NCBI GenBank assembly: GCA_027483765.1
Contig: JAIXTW010000001.1
Span: forward strand, 1-64,000
Source: Streptomycetaceae bacterium
Lineage (GTDB): Bacteria > Actinomycetota > Actinomycetes > Nanopelagicales > Nanopelagicaceae
Length of the DNA: 64,000 bases
Direction: 5' to 3'
This document shows, in pieces, positions 16,558 through 25,582 of the stretch (within the stretch, counting starts at the first letter, position 1; every line of letters begins with the position of its first letter). A program made the translations under genes and the position numbers. The notes below the pieces were generated by a model, which was not told the DNA's origin, searched no databases, and saw only the letters and a list, made by a program, of their open reading frames with translations.

Positions 16558-17490
16558 TTACTTCTTCTTCTTTTTCTTCTTTGGTTGTTGGCGTTGTCCC
16601 TGAACTTCTGGAGCTTGCTCCTGGTTCTGGTCAATTTCTGTGTTGTTGGTTTTCCCAGCTTCTTTATTCTTATGAAGGCGCTTCTTCTCTAACTCTTCAT
16701 AGGCAGGAGATCCTGGTGTTGGGTTTCGTTTAATGACGTAGTACTGCTGACCCCAGGTCCATAGGTTTGTTGTTGACCAGTAAATCAACACACCCACAGG
16801 GAAGTTCACGCCGGTTACTGCGAAAATTACCGGGAATGCGTACAACATAATTTTTTGTTGTTGCAACATCATATTGTTACTTGAGTCCATTTTTGGCATG
16901 CCTTTAACCATCAATTGACGCTGTGTAGTAAATGTCGTTGCTGACATAAAGATAATCAGAATTACGGTGACGATACGTACATTTAAATCAGTAGATCCTA
17001 GGAAGCTCTGTGAAATTTTTGCGCCGAAGAAAGTAGCTTGCGCTGCACTCTCTAGATATTCACCCTTAAGAAAACCTCGGCTGATTGGTGCTGATACACC
17101 CTCATCGGTCTTTGCTGCGATTCCGTTAAGTACGGTAAAGAGTGCAAAGAAAATTGGAGCCTGCGCAAGAATAGGAAAACATGAAGCGAGCGGGTTTGTT
17201 TTATGCTCTTTGTAGAGCTTCATCATCTCTTCTGATTGCTTTTGGCGATCGTCTTTATACTTCTTTTGAATCTCTTTCATATGTGGTTGCAGCGCTGTCA
17301 TTGCGCGCTGACTCTTAATCTGTTTTACAAATAGTGGGATCAAAATAATTCGAATAATAACCACAAGGCCCATAATGGCTAAGGTCCAAGTAACACCGGA
17401 ATCTTTACCGAAAATTGGCGCCACTAAGTTATGGATTACAACCATGACACCTGAAACGATGCTGTAGAGCGGGTTAAGAATCGAATCCAT
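16558..17490 (-). CDS. yidC: membrane protein insertase YidC
   Basis: A 310-residue YidC/Oxa1 insertase with five predicted membrane segments, the conserved arginine region VKQIKSQRAMTALQPHMKEIQKKYKDD and the segment NPLASCFPILAQAPIFFALF. It inserts small membrane proteins with or without SecYEG. The C-terminus is strongly basic, ending with seven lysines, for ribosome contact. The yidD stop and the yidC ATG share a base (TAATG). Confidence 0.95.
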   Translation of the reverse strand: MDSILNPLYSIVSGVMVVIHNLVAPIFGKDSGVTWTLAIMGLVVIIRIILIPLFVKQIKSQRAMTALQPHMKEIQKKYKDDRQKQSEEMMKLYKEHKTNPLASCFPILAQAPIFFALFTVLNGIAAKTDEGVSAPISRGFLKGEYLESAAQATFFGAKISQSFLGSTDLNVRIVTVILIIFMSATTFTTQRQLMVKGMPKMDSSNNMMLQQQKIMLYAFPVIFAVTGVNFPVGVLIYWSTTNLWTWGQQYYVIKRNPTPGSPAYEELEKKRLHKNKEAGKTNNTEIDQNQEQAPEVQGQRQQPKKKKKKK

Positions 17491-17750
17491 TAATTAACTC
17501 CTACTAGTGTTTTATGGGCCTTTACTGCATCTGCACAATCGAGCTCTTCATCTACATAATCCACGCCACCGAGTGACCATGGGTTGCAGCGGAGAACTCT
17601 GTAGCCGGCCATCGCAACCCCTTTGAGTTTGTAGCGCGAGATTGCGGTGATGGCATAGTTTGAACATGATGGGTAGTACTTGCATCGTGGTGCAAATGCG
17701 CTCGAAAATAATTGGTAAACGCGGATCGGTGCGGTAAGAATCAACTTCAT
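17490..17750 (-). CDS. yidD: membrane protein insertion efficiency factor YidD
   Basis: An 86-residue member of the YidD family, with the signature CKYYPSCSNYA (23-33) and RCNPWSLGGVDYV. It acts with YidC at the membrane. It overlaps rnpA upstream and yidC downstream by one base each, so rpmH, rnpA, yidD and yidC are translated as a tight unit. Confidence 0.95.
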   Translation of the reverse strand: MKLILTAPIRVYQLFSSAFAPRCKYYPSCSNYAITAISRYKLKGVAMAGYRVLRCNPWSLGGVDYVDEELDCADAVKAHKTLVGVN

Positions 17751-18106
17751 TAGCGCGCCTCAATTTTCTTTGCGCGTTCAACTAATTTATTTATAAGAGT
17801 TGAAATTTCAGGCTCAACGTTTTTATCTTCGTTCTGTTTCAACGCGCGGATAACAAAAAGTGAGCCATTTGGAAGAGTGTGATGGTGTGGTGCAATCGCG
17901 TGACGAACTTTGCGCGCTAACCGGTGGCGCTTTACAGAGCCGCCTACAGTTTTATTGATAATAAGCCCACATTTCGCTGTTGCGTTATTTGTGACAGGTG
18001 AGATGTAGAGATATCCAACAAAGTGTTCTGTAGTAACTCTGATCCCACTCTTAGTTGCGCGGGCGAAATCTGAGCTTGAAGTTAAACGTGCGTCAGCTGG
18101 GAGCAC
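17750..18106 (-). CDS. rnpA: ribonuclease P protein component
   Basis: The protein subunit of RNase P, which matures tRNA 5' ends. I choose the GTG at 18106, giving 118 residues that begin LPADARLTSSSDF, the standard family start. A longer open frame upstream runs antisense-like through rpmH and is not credible. The RNR-type motif appears as KRHRLARKVRHA (59-70). Confidence 0.93.
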   Translation of the reverse strand: MLPADARLTSSSDFARATKSGIRVTTEHFVGYLYISPVTNNATAKCGLIINKTVGGSVKRHRLARKVRHAIAPHHHTLPNGSLFVIRALKQNEDKNVEPEISTLINKLVERAKKIEAR

Positions 18107-18132
18107 GAGAAGATCCGTTGCGCTCTTAAACC

Positions 18133-18270
18133 TTAGGCAGAGAGCTTTGAGCGGCCCTTGGCGCGACGAGCAGAAAGGATTGCGCGTCCTGCGCGGGTAG
18201 CCATGCGGGCGCGGAAGCCATGCTTCTTGGCGCGGCGACGCGTATTTGGCTGGAAGGTGCGCTTTGTCAT
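18133..18270 (-). CDS. rpmH: 50S ribosomal protein L34
   Basis: A 45-residue protein reading [19 protein letters not shown] and ending GRSKLSA, the complete L34 sequence. It begins at the ATG at 18270 and stops with TAA at 18133-18135. TTGGAG lies upstream as a ribosome-binding site. It is the first gene of the leftward rpmH-rnpA-yidD-yidC run and is divergent from dnaA. Confidence 0.97.
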   Translation of the reverse strand: MTKRTFQPNTRRRAKKHGFRARMATRAGRAILSARRAKGRSKLSA

Positions 18271-18349
18271 GAGAACTCCAAAATGTTGTGGGCGTTATCG
18301 GCCCTGGCTGGTCATAAATACGGGGGAAGCAAGGCCGTAAGGTTACGGG

Positions 18350-18534
18350 TGTGGATAGCCGCCGGTCAAACCCGTGATTTGGCCCTAAAACGGCAAAAAA
18401 TTGTGGATAACCATTTGCTATTTCCCGCAATCGGGTCTACTTTGCGGGTTCTCCACAGGTTTCCGTCGATTTCGGTCTATTTAGAGGCTCAACCCCTACT
18501 TTAGACCACAGCCTGTGGATAACACTGTGGATAG
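18350..18534. promoter_or_regulatory. DnaA-box cluster in the rpmH-dnaA gap
   Basis: The 279-bp gap 18271-18549 contains perfect TTATCCACA boxes on the minus strand at 18402-18410 and 18514-18522. One-mismatch boxes lie at 18350-18358 and 18526-18534 (CTATCCACA, minus) and at 18449-18457 (TTCTCCACA, plus). The cluster directly upstream of dnaA fits autoregulation by DnaA and may be part of a bipartite origin. Confidence 0.8.
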
Positions 18535-18549
18535 ACCTGGGGGTACAAG

Positions 18550-19953
18550 ATGGCAGCTGTAGATCTTGAGCTCTCCCAGTTATGGGAGCGTGTGGTCGAG
18601 CATGTTTCGGTGGGTGAACCCCAACACCGCGCATTCTTAGCGATGACCAAACCCTTAGGTCTTCTACAGAAGGAGGGTGGAGCCACCAGTTTGTTGGTGG
18701 CCGCCCCCAATGCCTTCGCTAAAGATGTCCTTGAATCCCGACTTCGCTCTGTCATCAATGAAGTTCTCACAACCGAGCTAGGTGAGAAGGCAAATATCGC
18801 AGTGATGGTCGATGAGACTATCGAGTTAGCAGATCTACCCGCGCCCACTGTTGCAGTTGAGGTAATTCAATCTCGCCCCGGTACCGGCCGCGATGATTCT
18901 GATATCCGGAAATCAGATGAGCCATCACAATTAAATGCCCGTTATATCTTTGAAACTTTTGTTATCGGTGCATCAAACCGTTTTGCGCATGCCGCAGCAG
19001 TTGCAGTAGCTGAAGCGCCAGCAAAGGCCTACAACCCGCTCTTTATCTATGGTGAATCTGGTCTAGGTAAGACCCACTTGCTCCACGCGATTGGGGCTTA
19101 CGCAAAAGAGCTATATGGCAATGTCCGCGTGCGTTATGTTTCATCAGAAGAGTTCACCAACGATTTTATTAACTCTATCCGCGATGATAAAGCTACTGCC
19201 TTCCAGCGCAGATATCGCGACCTTGATATTTTGCTTGTTGATGACATCCAGTTTTTAGAGAATAAAGAACGTACTCAGGAAGAGTTCTTCCATACCTTTA
19301 ACACCTTATATAACGCTAATAAACAGATTGTTATCTCATCCGACCGCCCACCAAAGCAATTAACAACCTTGGAAGATCGTCTACGTTCTCGCTTTGAGTG
19401 GGGTTTGATTACAGATATTCAGCCACCGGAACTTGAAACCCGTATTGCGATTCTACGTAAGAAGGCTGCCCAGGATAAGTTAAATGCGCCTGATGATGTG
19501 CTTGAATTTATCGCAAGTAAAATTTCTACCAATATTCGCGAACTTGAAGGTGCGTTAATTCGCGTTACCGCTTTTGCATCTCTTAACCGCCAACCGGTTG
19601 ATATGGGCCTCGCTGAAATCGTTCTTAAGGATTTAATCCCAACAAATATCACTACTGAAATTACAGCACCTACAATCATGGCTCAGACTGCGGCTTACTT
19701 CAGCCTTACCCTCGATGATCTCTGTGGCACATCGCGTTCACGGGCACTTGTTAATGCCCGGCAGATTGCTATGTATTTATGCCGTGAGTTAACCGAGCTT
19801 TCACTTCCTAAAATCGGACAAACTTTCGGCGGCCGTGATCACACAACAGTGATGCACGCCGATCGTAAGATCCGTGAGTTGATGGCTGAGCGCCGCTCGA
19901 TCTACAACCAGGTAAATGAGTTAACGACCAGGATTAAGCAGCAGGCTAAGTAG
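18550..19953 (+). CDS. dnaA: chromosomal replication initiator DnaA
   Basis: A 467-residue AAA+ initiator. Domain I covers about residues 1-85, a short linker 86-130, and the AAA+ domain has Walker A GESGLGKT (168-175) and Walker B LLVDDIQF. The C-terminal DNA-binding domain contains [11 protein letters not shown]. The linker domain II is short compared with Streptomyces DnaA. It binds the boxes on both sides of the gene. Confidence 0.97.
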   Translation: MAAVDLELSQLWERVVEHVSVGEPQHRAFLAMTKPLGLLQKEGGATSLLVAAPNAFAKDVLESRLRSVINEVLTTELGEKANIAVMVDETIELADLPAPTVAVEVIQSRPGTGRDDSDIRKSDEPSQLNARYIFETFVIGASNRFAHAAAVAVAEAPAKAYNPLFIYGESGLGKTHLLHAIGAYAKELYGNVRVRYVSSEEFTNDFINSIRDDKATAFQRRYRDLDILLVDDIQFLENKERTQEEFFHTFNTLYNANKQIVISSDRPPKQLTTLEDRLRSRFEWGLITDIQPPELETRIAILRKKAAQDKLNAPDDVLEFIASKISTNIRELEGALIRVTAFASLNRQPVDMGLAEIVLKDLIPTNITTEITAPTIMAQTAAYFSLTLDDLCGTSRSRALVNARQIAMYLCRELTELSLPKIGQTFGGRDHTTVMHADRKIRELMAERRSIYNQVNELTTRIKQQAK

Positions 19954-20334
19954 TTCTGGGTGACGGGGTAATTGTCCGTTTTCACCCTCTTTACCCCCAA
20001 GGTGGGGATAAGGTGTGGATAACTGTGGATATTTACAGTAAATGTGTGGGTAAACCGGGTGCTGGTTAAGGAAAGGGTGTGAAGCAGATATGAGCTCAGT
20101 GCTTTCTCCACTATTTACCCACAACTACACCGGGGTTTCCCACACCTTAAGCGCGTTAAATCTAGGCTCTGACCTGGGGTTTTACCTTTTATCCACAGTG
20201 TTGGCCTGCGGTTACTACTACTACCTTTATCTATATAAATCCCGTTCCCAAGCGGACCATCCCCAAATTACAGTTAGTTCACTACTTTCTACCTACCTAA
20301 CAAATACCTATCCGATGAGTGCGAGGGCTACGGC
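19954..20334. other. oriC: replication origin oriC (dnaA-dnaN gap)
   Basis: This 381-bp non-coding gap holds perfect DnaA boxes at 20014-20022 (minus) and 20189-20197 (plus). One-mismatch boxes lie at 20003-20011, 20024-20032 and 20045-20053 (minus) and at 20115-20123 (plus), and a weaker one at 20136-20144. Minus-oriented boxes lie on the left and plus-oriented ones on the right. An unwinding element follows at the right (see 20189-20240). The composition and position between dnaA and dnaN make this the chromosomal origin. Confidence 0.92.
20189..20240 (+). other. origin unwinding module: DnaA box, GC spacer, DnaA-trios, AT-rich stretch
   Basis: A perfect TTATCCACA (20189-20197) is followed by a 14-nt GC-rich spacer. 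Four trinucleotides come next, TTA-CTA-CTA-CTA (20212-20223), which is 3'-AAT-GAT-GAT-GAT-5' on the other strand. An AT-rich run, TTTATCTATATAAAT (20226-20240), ends the module. This is the order described for the DnaA-trio unwinding system of Bacillus subtilis, where DnaA bound at the box extends as a filament on the trio strand. Confidence 0.75.
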
Positions 20335-21465
20335 GTGAAATTTACAGTTGATCAGAATTCTTTAACAGATGGCGTGAACTGGGTATCTCGTTCACTCTCA
20401 ACCCGCCCAATTAAAACCGAACTTCTCGGAATAAAGATCGATGCAACTGGAAGTGATGTCATCCTTTCTGGCTCTGATTTAGAAACTTCAAGTAAATCTC
20501 ACTTCAACGCTGATATCTCCGAAAAAGGCGCAGTGTTAGTTCCAGGAAAACTCTTAGCTGAAATTTGTCGATCACTTCCTAATAAACCAATCACTATCGC
20601 ACTTGATGGCACTCGAGTTCTTGTTACTTCAGGCGCTGCGAAGTTCACACTCCCCACACTTTCACTTTCAGAATATCCAAACCTCCCAGAACTACCTGAA
20701 ACAACAGGAACTATTGCAAGTGATACTTTCGCAACCGCGGTAGCACAAGTTGCAATCGCTGCCGGCCGCGATGACTCACTACCAACACTTACTGGTGTAC
20801 ATGTTGAAATTAATGAAGACACGATTACTTTGGCGGCCACAGACCGCTACCGTTTAGCTGTCCGCGAATTTAACTGGAACCCATCAACTCCTGGCGTTTC
20901 CACAACAGCGTTAATGCGTGCTCGCACCTTAGCTGACGCCGCTAAATCACTCGCCGGTACAAAAAACGTTTCACTCTCTTTTGCACCCAGCACATCACAT
21001 GATCGACTTGCTGGTTTTTCTGGCGAGGGTAAAACAATGACATCTAGAATGCTAGATGGAACTTTCCCCCCATACCGCCACCTACTACCTACAGAGATGA
21101 CAACAACTGCAGTTGTAGAAGTAGCACCTTTCCTTGATTCTGTTCGCCGTGTTGCGCTCGTAACAGATAAAACGGTTCCACTACGTCTTGAATTTAAAGA
21201 TGGTGGAGTTTCACTCGAAGCTGGTGCTGGCGAAGAAGCACAAGCTACAGAAACAATAGATGTTCTATTAAACGGCGAACCAATCTCGATTGCCTTTAAC
21301 CCAGTCTTTTTAGCAGACGGACTACAAGCTGTCGGCACACCTTTTGTACAAATCTCCTTCACTGGTTCTAATAAACCAGCGATACTCACTGGGCGCACTG
21401 AGCCAAACGGCGCCTCTATCGATAGTTATCGCTACCTCTTAATGCCAATGCGCTACGCCTCTTAA
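20335..21465 (+). CDS. dnaN: DNA polymerase III beta sliding clamp
   Basis: A 376-residue clamp with the three repeated clamp folds. It begins MKFTVDQNSLTDGVNWVSRSL and ends with the conserved C-terminal IDSYRYLLMPMR. The start is a GTG at 20335 with GAGGG seven nucleotides upstream. It encircles DNA and tethers polymerase III. It is the first gene after oriC, with recF 14 nt downstream. Confidence 0.96.
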   Translation: MKFTVDQNSLTDGVNWVSRSLSTRPIKTELLGIKIDATGSDVILSGSDLETSSKSHFNADISEKGAVLVPGKLLAEICRSLPNKPITIALDGTRVLVTSGAAKFTLPTLSLSEYPNLPELPETTGTIASDTFATAVAQVAIAAGRDDSLPTLTGVHVEINEDTITLAATDRYRLAVREFNWNPSTPGVSTTALMRARTLADAAKSLAGTKNVSLSFAPSTSHDRLAGFSGEGKTMTSRMLDGTFPPYRHLLPTEMTTTAVVEVAPFLDSVRRVALVTDKTVPLRLEFKDGGVSLEAGAGEEAQATETIDVLLNGEPISIAFNPVFLADGLQAVGTPFVQISFTGSNKPAILTGRTEPNGASIDSYRYLLMPMRYAS

Positions 21466-21479
21466 AGTAAAAAACAACT

Positions 21480-22565
21480 ATGCGCGTCACCAAGCTAGCG
21501 CTGACAAATTTCCGTTCTTATAAAAACCTTGAACTGGAATTTCCAGCAGGCCCAAACACATTTATAGGCAATAATGGCAGCGGTAAAACAAATATCGCCG
21601 AAAGCTTGATCTACCTCGCCTACCTGTCATCCCACCGCGTCTCAAATAATCAACCACTAATTTCATTGGGTGCCGAACAAGCAATCATCCGGGCTGAGAT
21701 TGAAAGCCAAGGACGCACCCTGCAAGTTGATCTAGAAATTAATGCAACCAAAACTAATCGCGCCCGAATTAACGGCAACCCTGTTAAATCACAACGCGAA
21801 ATATTGGGAGCGCTACAGATTATCTATTTCTCCCCCGAAGATTTAGATCTTGTACGAGGTGAACCAACACACCGCCGCGACTTCCTAGACAAGCTTTTAA
21901 TTACCCAATCACCACGGTTAGCCGGAGTAATCTCTGATTACGAACGTGTTGTGAAGCAACGAAATACGTTACTAAAGACCAGAGCGCCTGAAAACGCGCT
22001 AGTTCCGTGGACTGAACAACTAATCACTTATGGGGCGCAACTATCAGCCGAACAAATTAAATTAGTTGATGATCTAAACCCTTATGTGACAGCGAATTAC
22101 GCCAACCTCAATGAAGTTAAACCCGCCTCAATTTCATACAAATCATCAACAGATCATCTTTCAGCCGATATTGCACACAATGTCGAAATTCTTACCGCAC
22201 GACAAATCGAAGTCGCTCGACAAGAACAAGATCGTGGCGTTTCACTAATAGGCCCACACCGTGATGATTTACATTTACAACTAGGTGATTTTCCAGCGAA
22301 GGGCTACGCCAGCCATGGAGAATCCTGGTCGATGGCGATCTCACTTCGAATTGGTGCGTATAACTTATTGAAATCAGAAGGCGCCGAACCAGTGTTGATT
22401 CTCGATGACATCTTCGCCGAGCTTGATACCGCCCGCCGCCAACAACTTACCTCGGTCACAAAAATGGCGGATCAAACTTTTATCACCGCAGCTGTTGAAT
22501 CAGACCTGCCAGCCGAACTACTATCTGAGAAGTTCTATGTGAGCCCGGGGGTTGTTACTAAATGA
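21480..22565 (+). CDS. recF: DNA replication and repair protein RecF
   Basis: A 361-residue SMC-like ATPase with Walker A GNNGSGKT (30-37), the signature region around HGESWSMAISLRIG and Walker B VLILDDIFAELD. It loads RecA at gaps together with RecO and RecR. Its stop overlaps the start of the DUF721 gene by 4 nt. Confidence 0.95.
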   Translation: MRVTKLALTNFRSYKNLELEFPAGPNTFIGNNGSGKTNIAESLIYLAYLSSHRVSNNQPLISLGAEQAIIRAEIESQGRTLQVDLEINATKTNRARINGNPVKSQREILGALQIIYFSPEDLDLVRGEPTHRRDFLDKLLITQSPRLAGVISDYERVVKQRNTLLKTRAPENALVPWTEQLITYGAQLSAEQIKLVDDLNPYVTANYANLNEVKPASISYKSSTDHLSADIAHNVEILTARQIEVARQEQDRGVSLIGPHRDDLHLQLGDFPAKGYASHGESWSMAISLRIGAYNLLKSEGAEPVLILDDIFAELDTARRQQLTSVTKMADQTFITAAVESDLPAELLSEKFYVSPGVVTK

Positions 22566-23029
22566 GTGAGAAGAACCCCGGCAAGCGAGATTTCGCCATT
22601 GACTTGTTCCGCAGCTATAAAACTGGCTTTATAAAGAAGAAGAAAATAATTGAACCGCGTACAAATACTCCAAGAGATCCAACTCTGATCTCCAATGTGT
22701 TAAACGAACTCATCGACCAGCGCGACTGGAACTCAGGATTGGCTGAAGGAACACTATTTGCTACCTGGCCTCAAGTGGTCGGTCCCGATATCGCCCAGCA
22801 CACCACACCCCTTTCACTGCTCGATGGCCGGCTACTTGTGCAGTGCTCATCAACCGCCTGGGCCACCCAACTCAACCTGGTTGGCCCATCTCTTCTTGAG
22901 ACCATCCGATCCAGCGCCCCCGGCGCTTTGGTCGAATCCCTCGATTTCATCGGCCCCACCGCCCCCAGTTGGAAACGGGGCCTGCGCACGGTCAGCAATG
23001 GCCGCGGCCCCCGGGACACCTACGGCTAA
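22562..23029 (+). CDS. DUF721 (DciA-like) protein
   Basis: A 155-residue protein with the DUF721 core in its second half (about 45-130, LNELIDQRDWNSGLAEGTLFATWPQVVGPDIAQHTTPLSLLDGRLLVQCSSTAWATQL). The family includes DciA, the helicase loader of most bacteria without DnaC/DnaI, and the Mycobacterium homologue is Rv0004. Position between recF and (normally) gyrB agrees. Role in DnaB loading is inferred from the family. Confidence 0.85.
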   Translation: MSEKNPGKRDFAIDLFRSYKTGFIKKKKIIEPRTNTPRDPTLISNVLNELIDQRDWNSGLAEGTLFATWPQVVGPDIAQHTTPLSLLDGRLLVQCSSTAWATQLNLVGPSLLETIRSSAPGALVESLDFIGPTAPSWKRGLRTVSNGRGPRDTYG

Positions 23030-23041
23030 CCAGTAACCCCA

Positions 23042-23108
23042 GCCCTCAAAACTGACGAAAGCAAAGGTTGTGAGCGTAGCGAGTAGCTTTGCGTGTCAGT
23101 TTGAGGGC
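23042..23108. repeat. 67-bp imperfect inverted repeat between the DUF721 gene and dnaK
   Basis: GCCCTCAAAACTGAC (23042-23056) pairs with GTCAGTTTGAGGGC (23095-23108), leaving one A unpaired. An inner GCAAAG (23061-23066) pairs with CTTTGC (23087-23092), leaving a loop of about 20 nt. There is no U-tract after the right arm, so a classical intrinsic terminator is not clear. It may end transcription in both directions or be a mobile or structural repeat copy. It lies exactly where gyrB is expected. Confidence 0.7.
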
Positions 23109-23150
23109 AGGGGAATAAACGTCAAAGGACTGTAGTTACACCGTATGAAA

Positions 23151-23185
23151 CCTGAGTCGCCTCGACTCAACTCTTTGAATAGAAT
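23151..23185 (+). promoter_or_regulatory. HAIR operator (HspR site) and promoter of the dnaK operon
   Basis: CCTGAGT (23151-23157), seven spacer bases, then ACTCAAC (23165-23171) fits the HspR-binding HAIR element CTTGAGT-N7-ACTCAAG with one mismatch per half. A -10-like TAGAAT lies at 23180-23185, so HspR bound here would cover the -35 region. HspR is the last gene of the operon it should repress. Confidence 0.85.
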
Positions 23186-23257
23186 CGGCTCAGGTTACAG
23201 ACCTCGACCCACCCTGGCTCGAGCGGAAATAACGAAGAGTAAAGAAGGAGCAACTCC

Positions 23258-25087
23258 ATGGCTAGAGCAGTCGGAATCGACCTCGGAACTACAAATAGCT
23301 GCGTATCAGTACTTGAAGGCGGAGAGCCAACAGTTATCGCTAACGCAGAAGGCGCCCGCACAACACCATCGATCGTGGCATTCGCAAAGAATGGCGAAGT
23401 CCTTGTTGGTGAAGTTGCAAAGCGTCAATCAGTGACAAACGTCGAACGCACAATTCGTTCCGTTAAACGTCACATGGGTACCAACTGGACGATTGATATC
23501 GACGGTAAGAAGTACACATCACAAGAAATTTCAGCGCGCGTATTACAGAAGTTAAAGCGCGATGCAGAAGCGTATCTCGGCGAAACAGTGACAGATGCTG
23601 TCATTACAGTTCCTGCCTACTTCAACGATGCACAGCGCCAAGCAACAAAAGAAGCTGGTGAAATTGCTGGCCTCAATGTTCTTCGTATTATCAACGAGCC
23701 AACTGCAGCAGCACTTGCATACGGTCTTGATAAGGCAGATAAAGAACAAACAATTTTAGTATTCGACCTTGGTGGTGGAACATTCGACGTTTCACTTCTT
23801 GAAATCGGCGATGGTGTTGTTGAAGTAAAAGCAACTAATGGCGATAACAACCTTGGTGGAGATGACTGGGATCAAGCACTTGTTGATCACCTTGTTAAAA
23901 CATTTGGTTCTGCAAACGGCATCGATCTCACAAAAGATAAGATGGCGATGCAGCGTATCCGTGAAGCTGCAGAAAAGGCGAAGATTGAACTTTCATCTTC
24001 ACAATCAGCAACAATTAACTTGCCATACATCACCGTTGATTCTGAGAAGAACCCACTGTTCCTCGATGAAACAATTACTCGTGCACAGTTCCAGTCATTG
24101 ACTGCAGATCTACTTGAGCGATGCAAGAAGCCATTCCAAGCCGTCCTTAAAGATGCCGGGATTCCGATTGCAAATATTCAATCAGTAGTACTTGTTGGCG
24201 GATCTACTCGTATGCCAGCTGTGGTTGATTTGGTACGCGAACTCACCGGTGGAAAAGAGCCTAATAAGGGCGTAAACCCTGATGAAGTAGTTGCAGTTGG
24301 CGCATCTCTACAAGCTGGTGTTCTTAAGGGTGAAGTAAAAGATGTGCTTCTCCTTGACGTCACACCACTTTCACTCGGTATCGAAACCAAGGGTGGCGTA
24401 ATGACAAAGCTCATCGAGCGCAACACAACAATTCCAACAAAACGCAGCGAAATCTTTACAACTGCTGATGACAATCAGCCGGCTGTGCAGATTCAGGCCT
24501 ACCAAGGCGAGCGTGAAATGGCTGCTTACAACAAAAAGTTAGGCATGTTCGAGCTCACTGGAATCGCACCTGCACCTCGTGGAGTCCCACAGGTCGAAGT
24601 GACATTCGATATCGATGCAAACGGAATCGTCCATGTATCTGCAAAGGATCTTGCAACAGGCAAAGAGCAGGGAATGACCATCACAGGTGGTTCTGCTCTT
24701 TCCAAAGAAGAGATTGATCGCATGATGCAAGATGCTGAAGCACACGCAAATGAAGATAAGCAGCGTCGTGAAGAGGCAGAGATTCGCAACACTGGAGATT
24801 CACTTGTCTACCAGACTGAAAAGTTCTTGACTGATAATGCAGATAAGTTCACAGAAGGTGAAGCTGCAACCAAGAAGGCTGAACTTGATGAAGCACTTGC
24901 ACTTCTTAAGACAGATCTTGGTGGTGCAAACTTCGAATCAATAAAGTCAAATACTGAAAAAGTTTCGACTATCTCACAAGCACTCGGCGCTCTAATGTAT
25001 GCAAATGCAGGAGCACAAGCTGCAGGTGAATCAACAGGATCTGAAGATCATGTTGAAGATGCAGAGGTTGTTGAGGAAGGCAATTAA
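23258..25087 (+). CDS. dnaK: chaperone DnaK (Hsp70)
   Basis: A 609-residue Hsp70 with the N-terminal ATPase signature [11 protein letters not shown] (residues 6-16), the phosphate-binding motif [13 protein letters not shown] and the connector [17 protein letters not shown] before the substrate-binding domain. The C-terminal lid ends in an acidic tail. It is the first gene of the dnaK-grpE-dnaJ-hspR operon, with AAGGAG upstream of the ATG. Confidence 0.97.
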   Translation: MARAVGIDLGTTNSCVSVLEGGEPTVIANAEGARTTPSIVAFAKNGEVLVGEVAKRQSVTNVERTIRSVKRHMGTNWTIDIDGKKYTSQEISARVLQKLKRDAEAYLGETVTDAVITVPAYFNDAQRQATKEAGEIAGLNVLRIINEPTAAALAYGLDKADKEQTILVFDLGGGTFDVSLLEIGDGVVEVKATNGDNNLGGDDWDQALVDHLVKTFGSANGIDLTKDKMAMQRIREAAEKAKIELSSSQSATINLPYITVDSEKNPLFLDETITRAQFQSLTADLLERCKKPFQAVLKDAGIPIANIQSVVLVGGSTRMPAVVDLVRELTGGKEPNKGVNPDEVVAVGASLQAGVLKGEVKDVLLLDVTPLSLGIETKGGVMTKLIERNTTIPTKRSEIFTTADDNQPAVQIQAYQGEREMAAYNKKLGMFELTGIAPAPRGVPQVEVTFDIDANGIVHVSAKDLATGKEQGMTITGGSALSKEEIDRMMQDAEAHANEDKQRREEAEIRNTGDSLVYQTEKFLTDNADKFTEGEAATKKAELDEALALLKTDLGGANFESIKSNTEKVSTISQALGALMYANAGAQAAGESTGSEDHVEDAEVVEEGN

Positions 25088-25575
25088 TGTCTGACAACAC
25101 TTCTGAAGTAATTACAGAAGAAGTTGAAGAAGCTGTCGAGGAAGCTGCACCGGTTCAGGAGACTGACCCGGTTGCAGCGCTCACAGCTGATTTACAGCGA
25201 CTTCAAGCAGAGTATGCAAACTACCGAAAGCGCGTAGAGCGTGACCGCACCGTTGCACACGAATTAGCAATTGGTTCTGTACTCACTGAACTTCTTGCGA
25301 TTCTCGACGATGTTGATCGCGCTGCAGAACACAACGAACTCACTGGTGGTTTTAAGGCTGTGGCAGATCAATTAGCTGCTATCACCAATCGCTTCGGACT
25401 TGAAAAGTACGGAACCGAAGGCGATGTTTTTGACCCACAAATTCACGAGGCGCTGTTACACGATACTTCCAGCGAAGTAAGTGTTCCCACTGCGTCAAAA
25501 ATTCTGCAACCAGGTTATAAGTTTAAAGAACGCATTCTGCGCCCTGCCCGTGTTGCAGTAACTGACCCGGAGTAA
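25087..25575 (+). CDS. grpE: nucleotide exchange factor GrpE
   Basis: A 162-residue protein that releases ADP from DnaK. The acidic N-terminus is followed by a coiled-coil (ADLQRLQAEYANYRKRVERDR) and the beta-wing region (DVFDPQIHEALLHDTS...VPTASKILQPGYKFKERILRPARV). Its ATG overlaps the dnaK stop (TAATG). Confidence 0.95.
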   Translation: MSDNTSEVITEEVEEAVEEAAPVQETDPVAALTADLQRLQAEYANYRKRVERDRTVAHELAIGSVLTELLAILDDVDRAAEHNELTGGFKAVADQLAAITNRFGLEKYGTEGDVFDPQIHEALLHDTSSEVSVPTASKILQPGYKFKERILRPARVAVTDPE

Positions 25576-25582
25576 TTTGCAG

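Noticed and set aside
18107-18430. A longer rnpA frame reaching across rpmH
   Set aside because: It would read rpmH in another frame on the same strand. The RNase P protein family starts at the LPADARL sequence, fitting the GTG at 18106.
20090-20338. An open frame of 82 codons spanning the dnaA-dnaN gap
   Set aside because: It runs through the DnaA boxes and the trio/AT-rich track, has no family resemblance and overlaps the dnaN start. Its codons follow the repeat structure of the origin.
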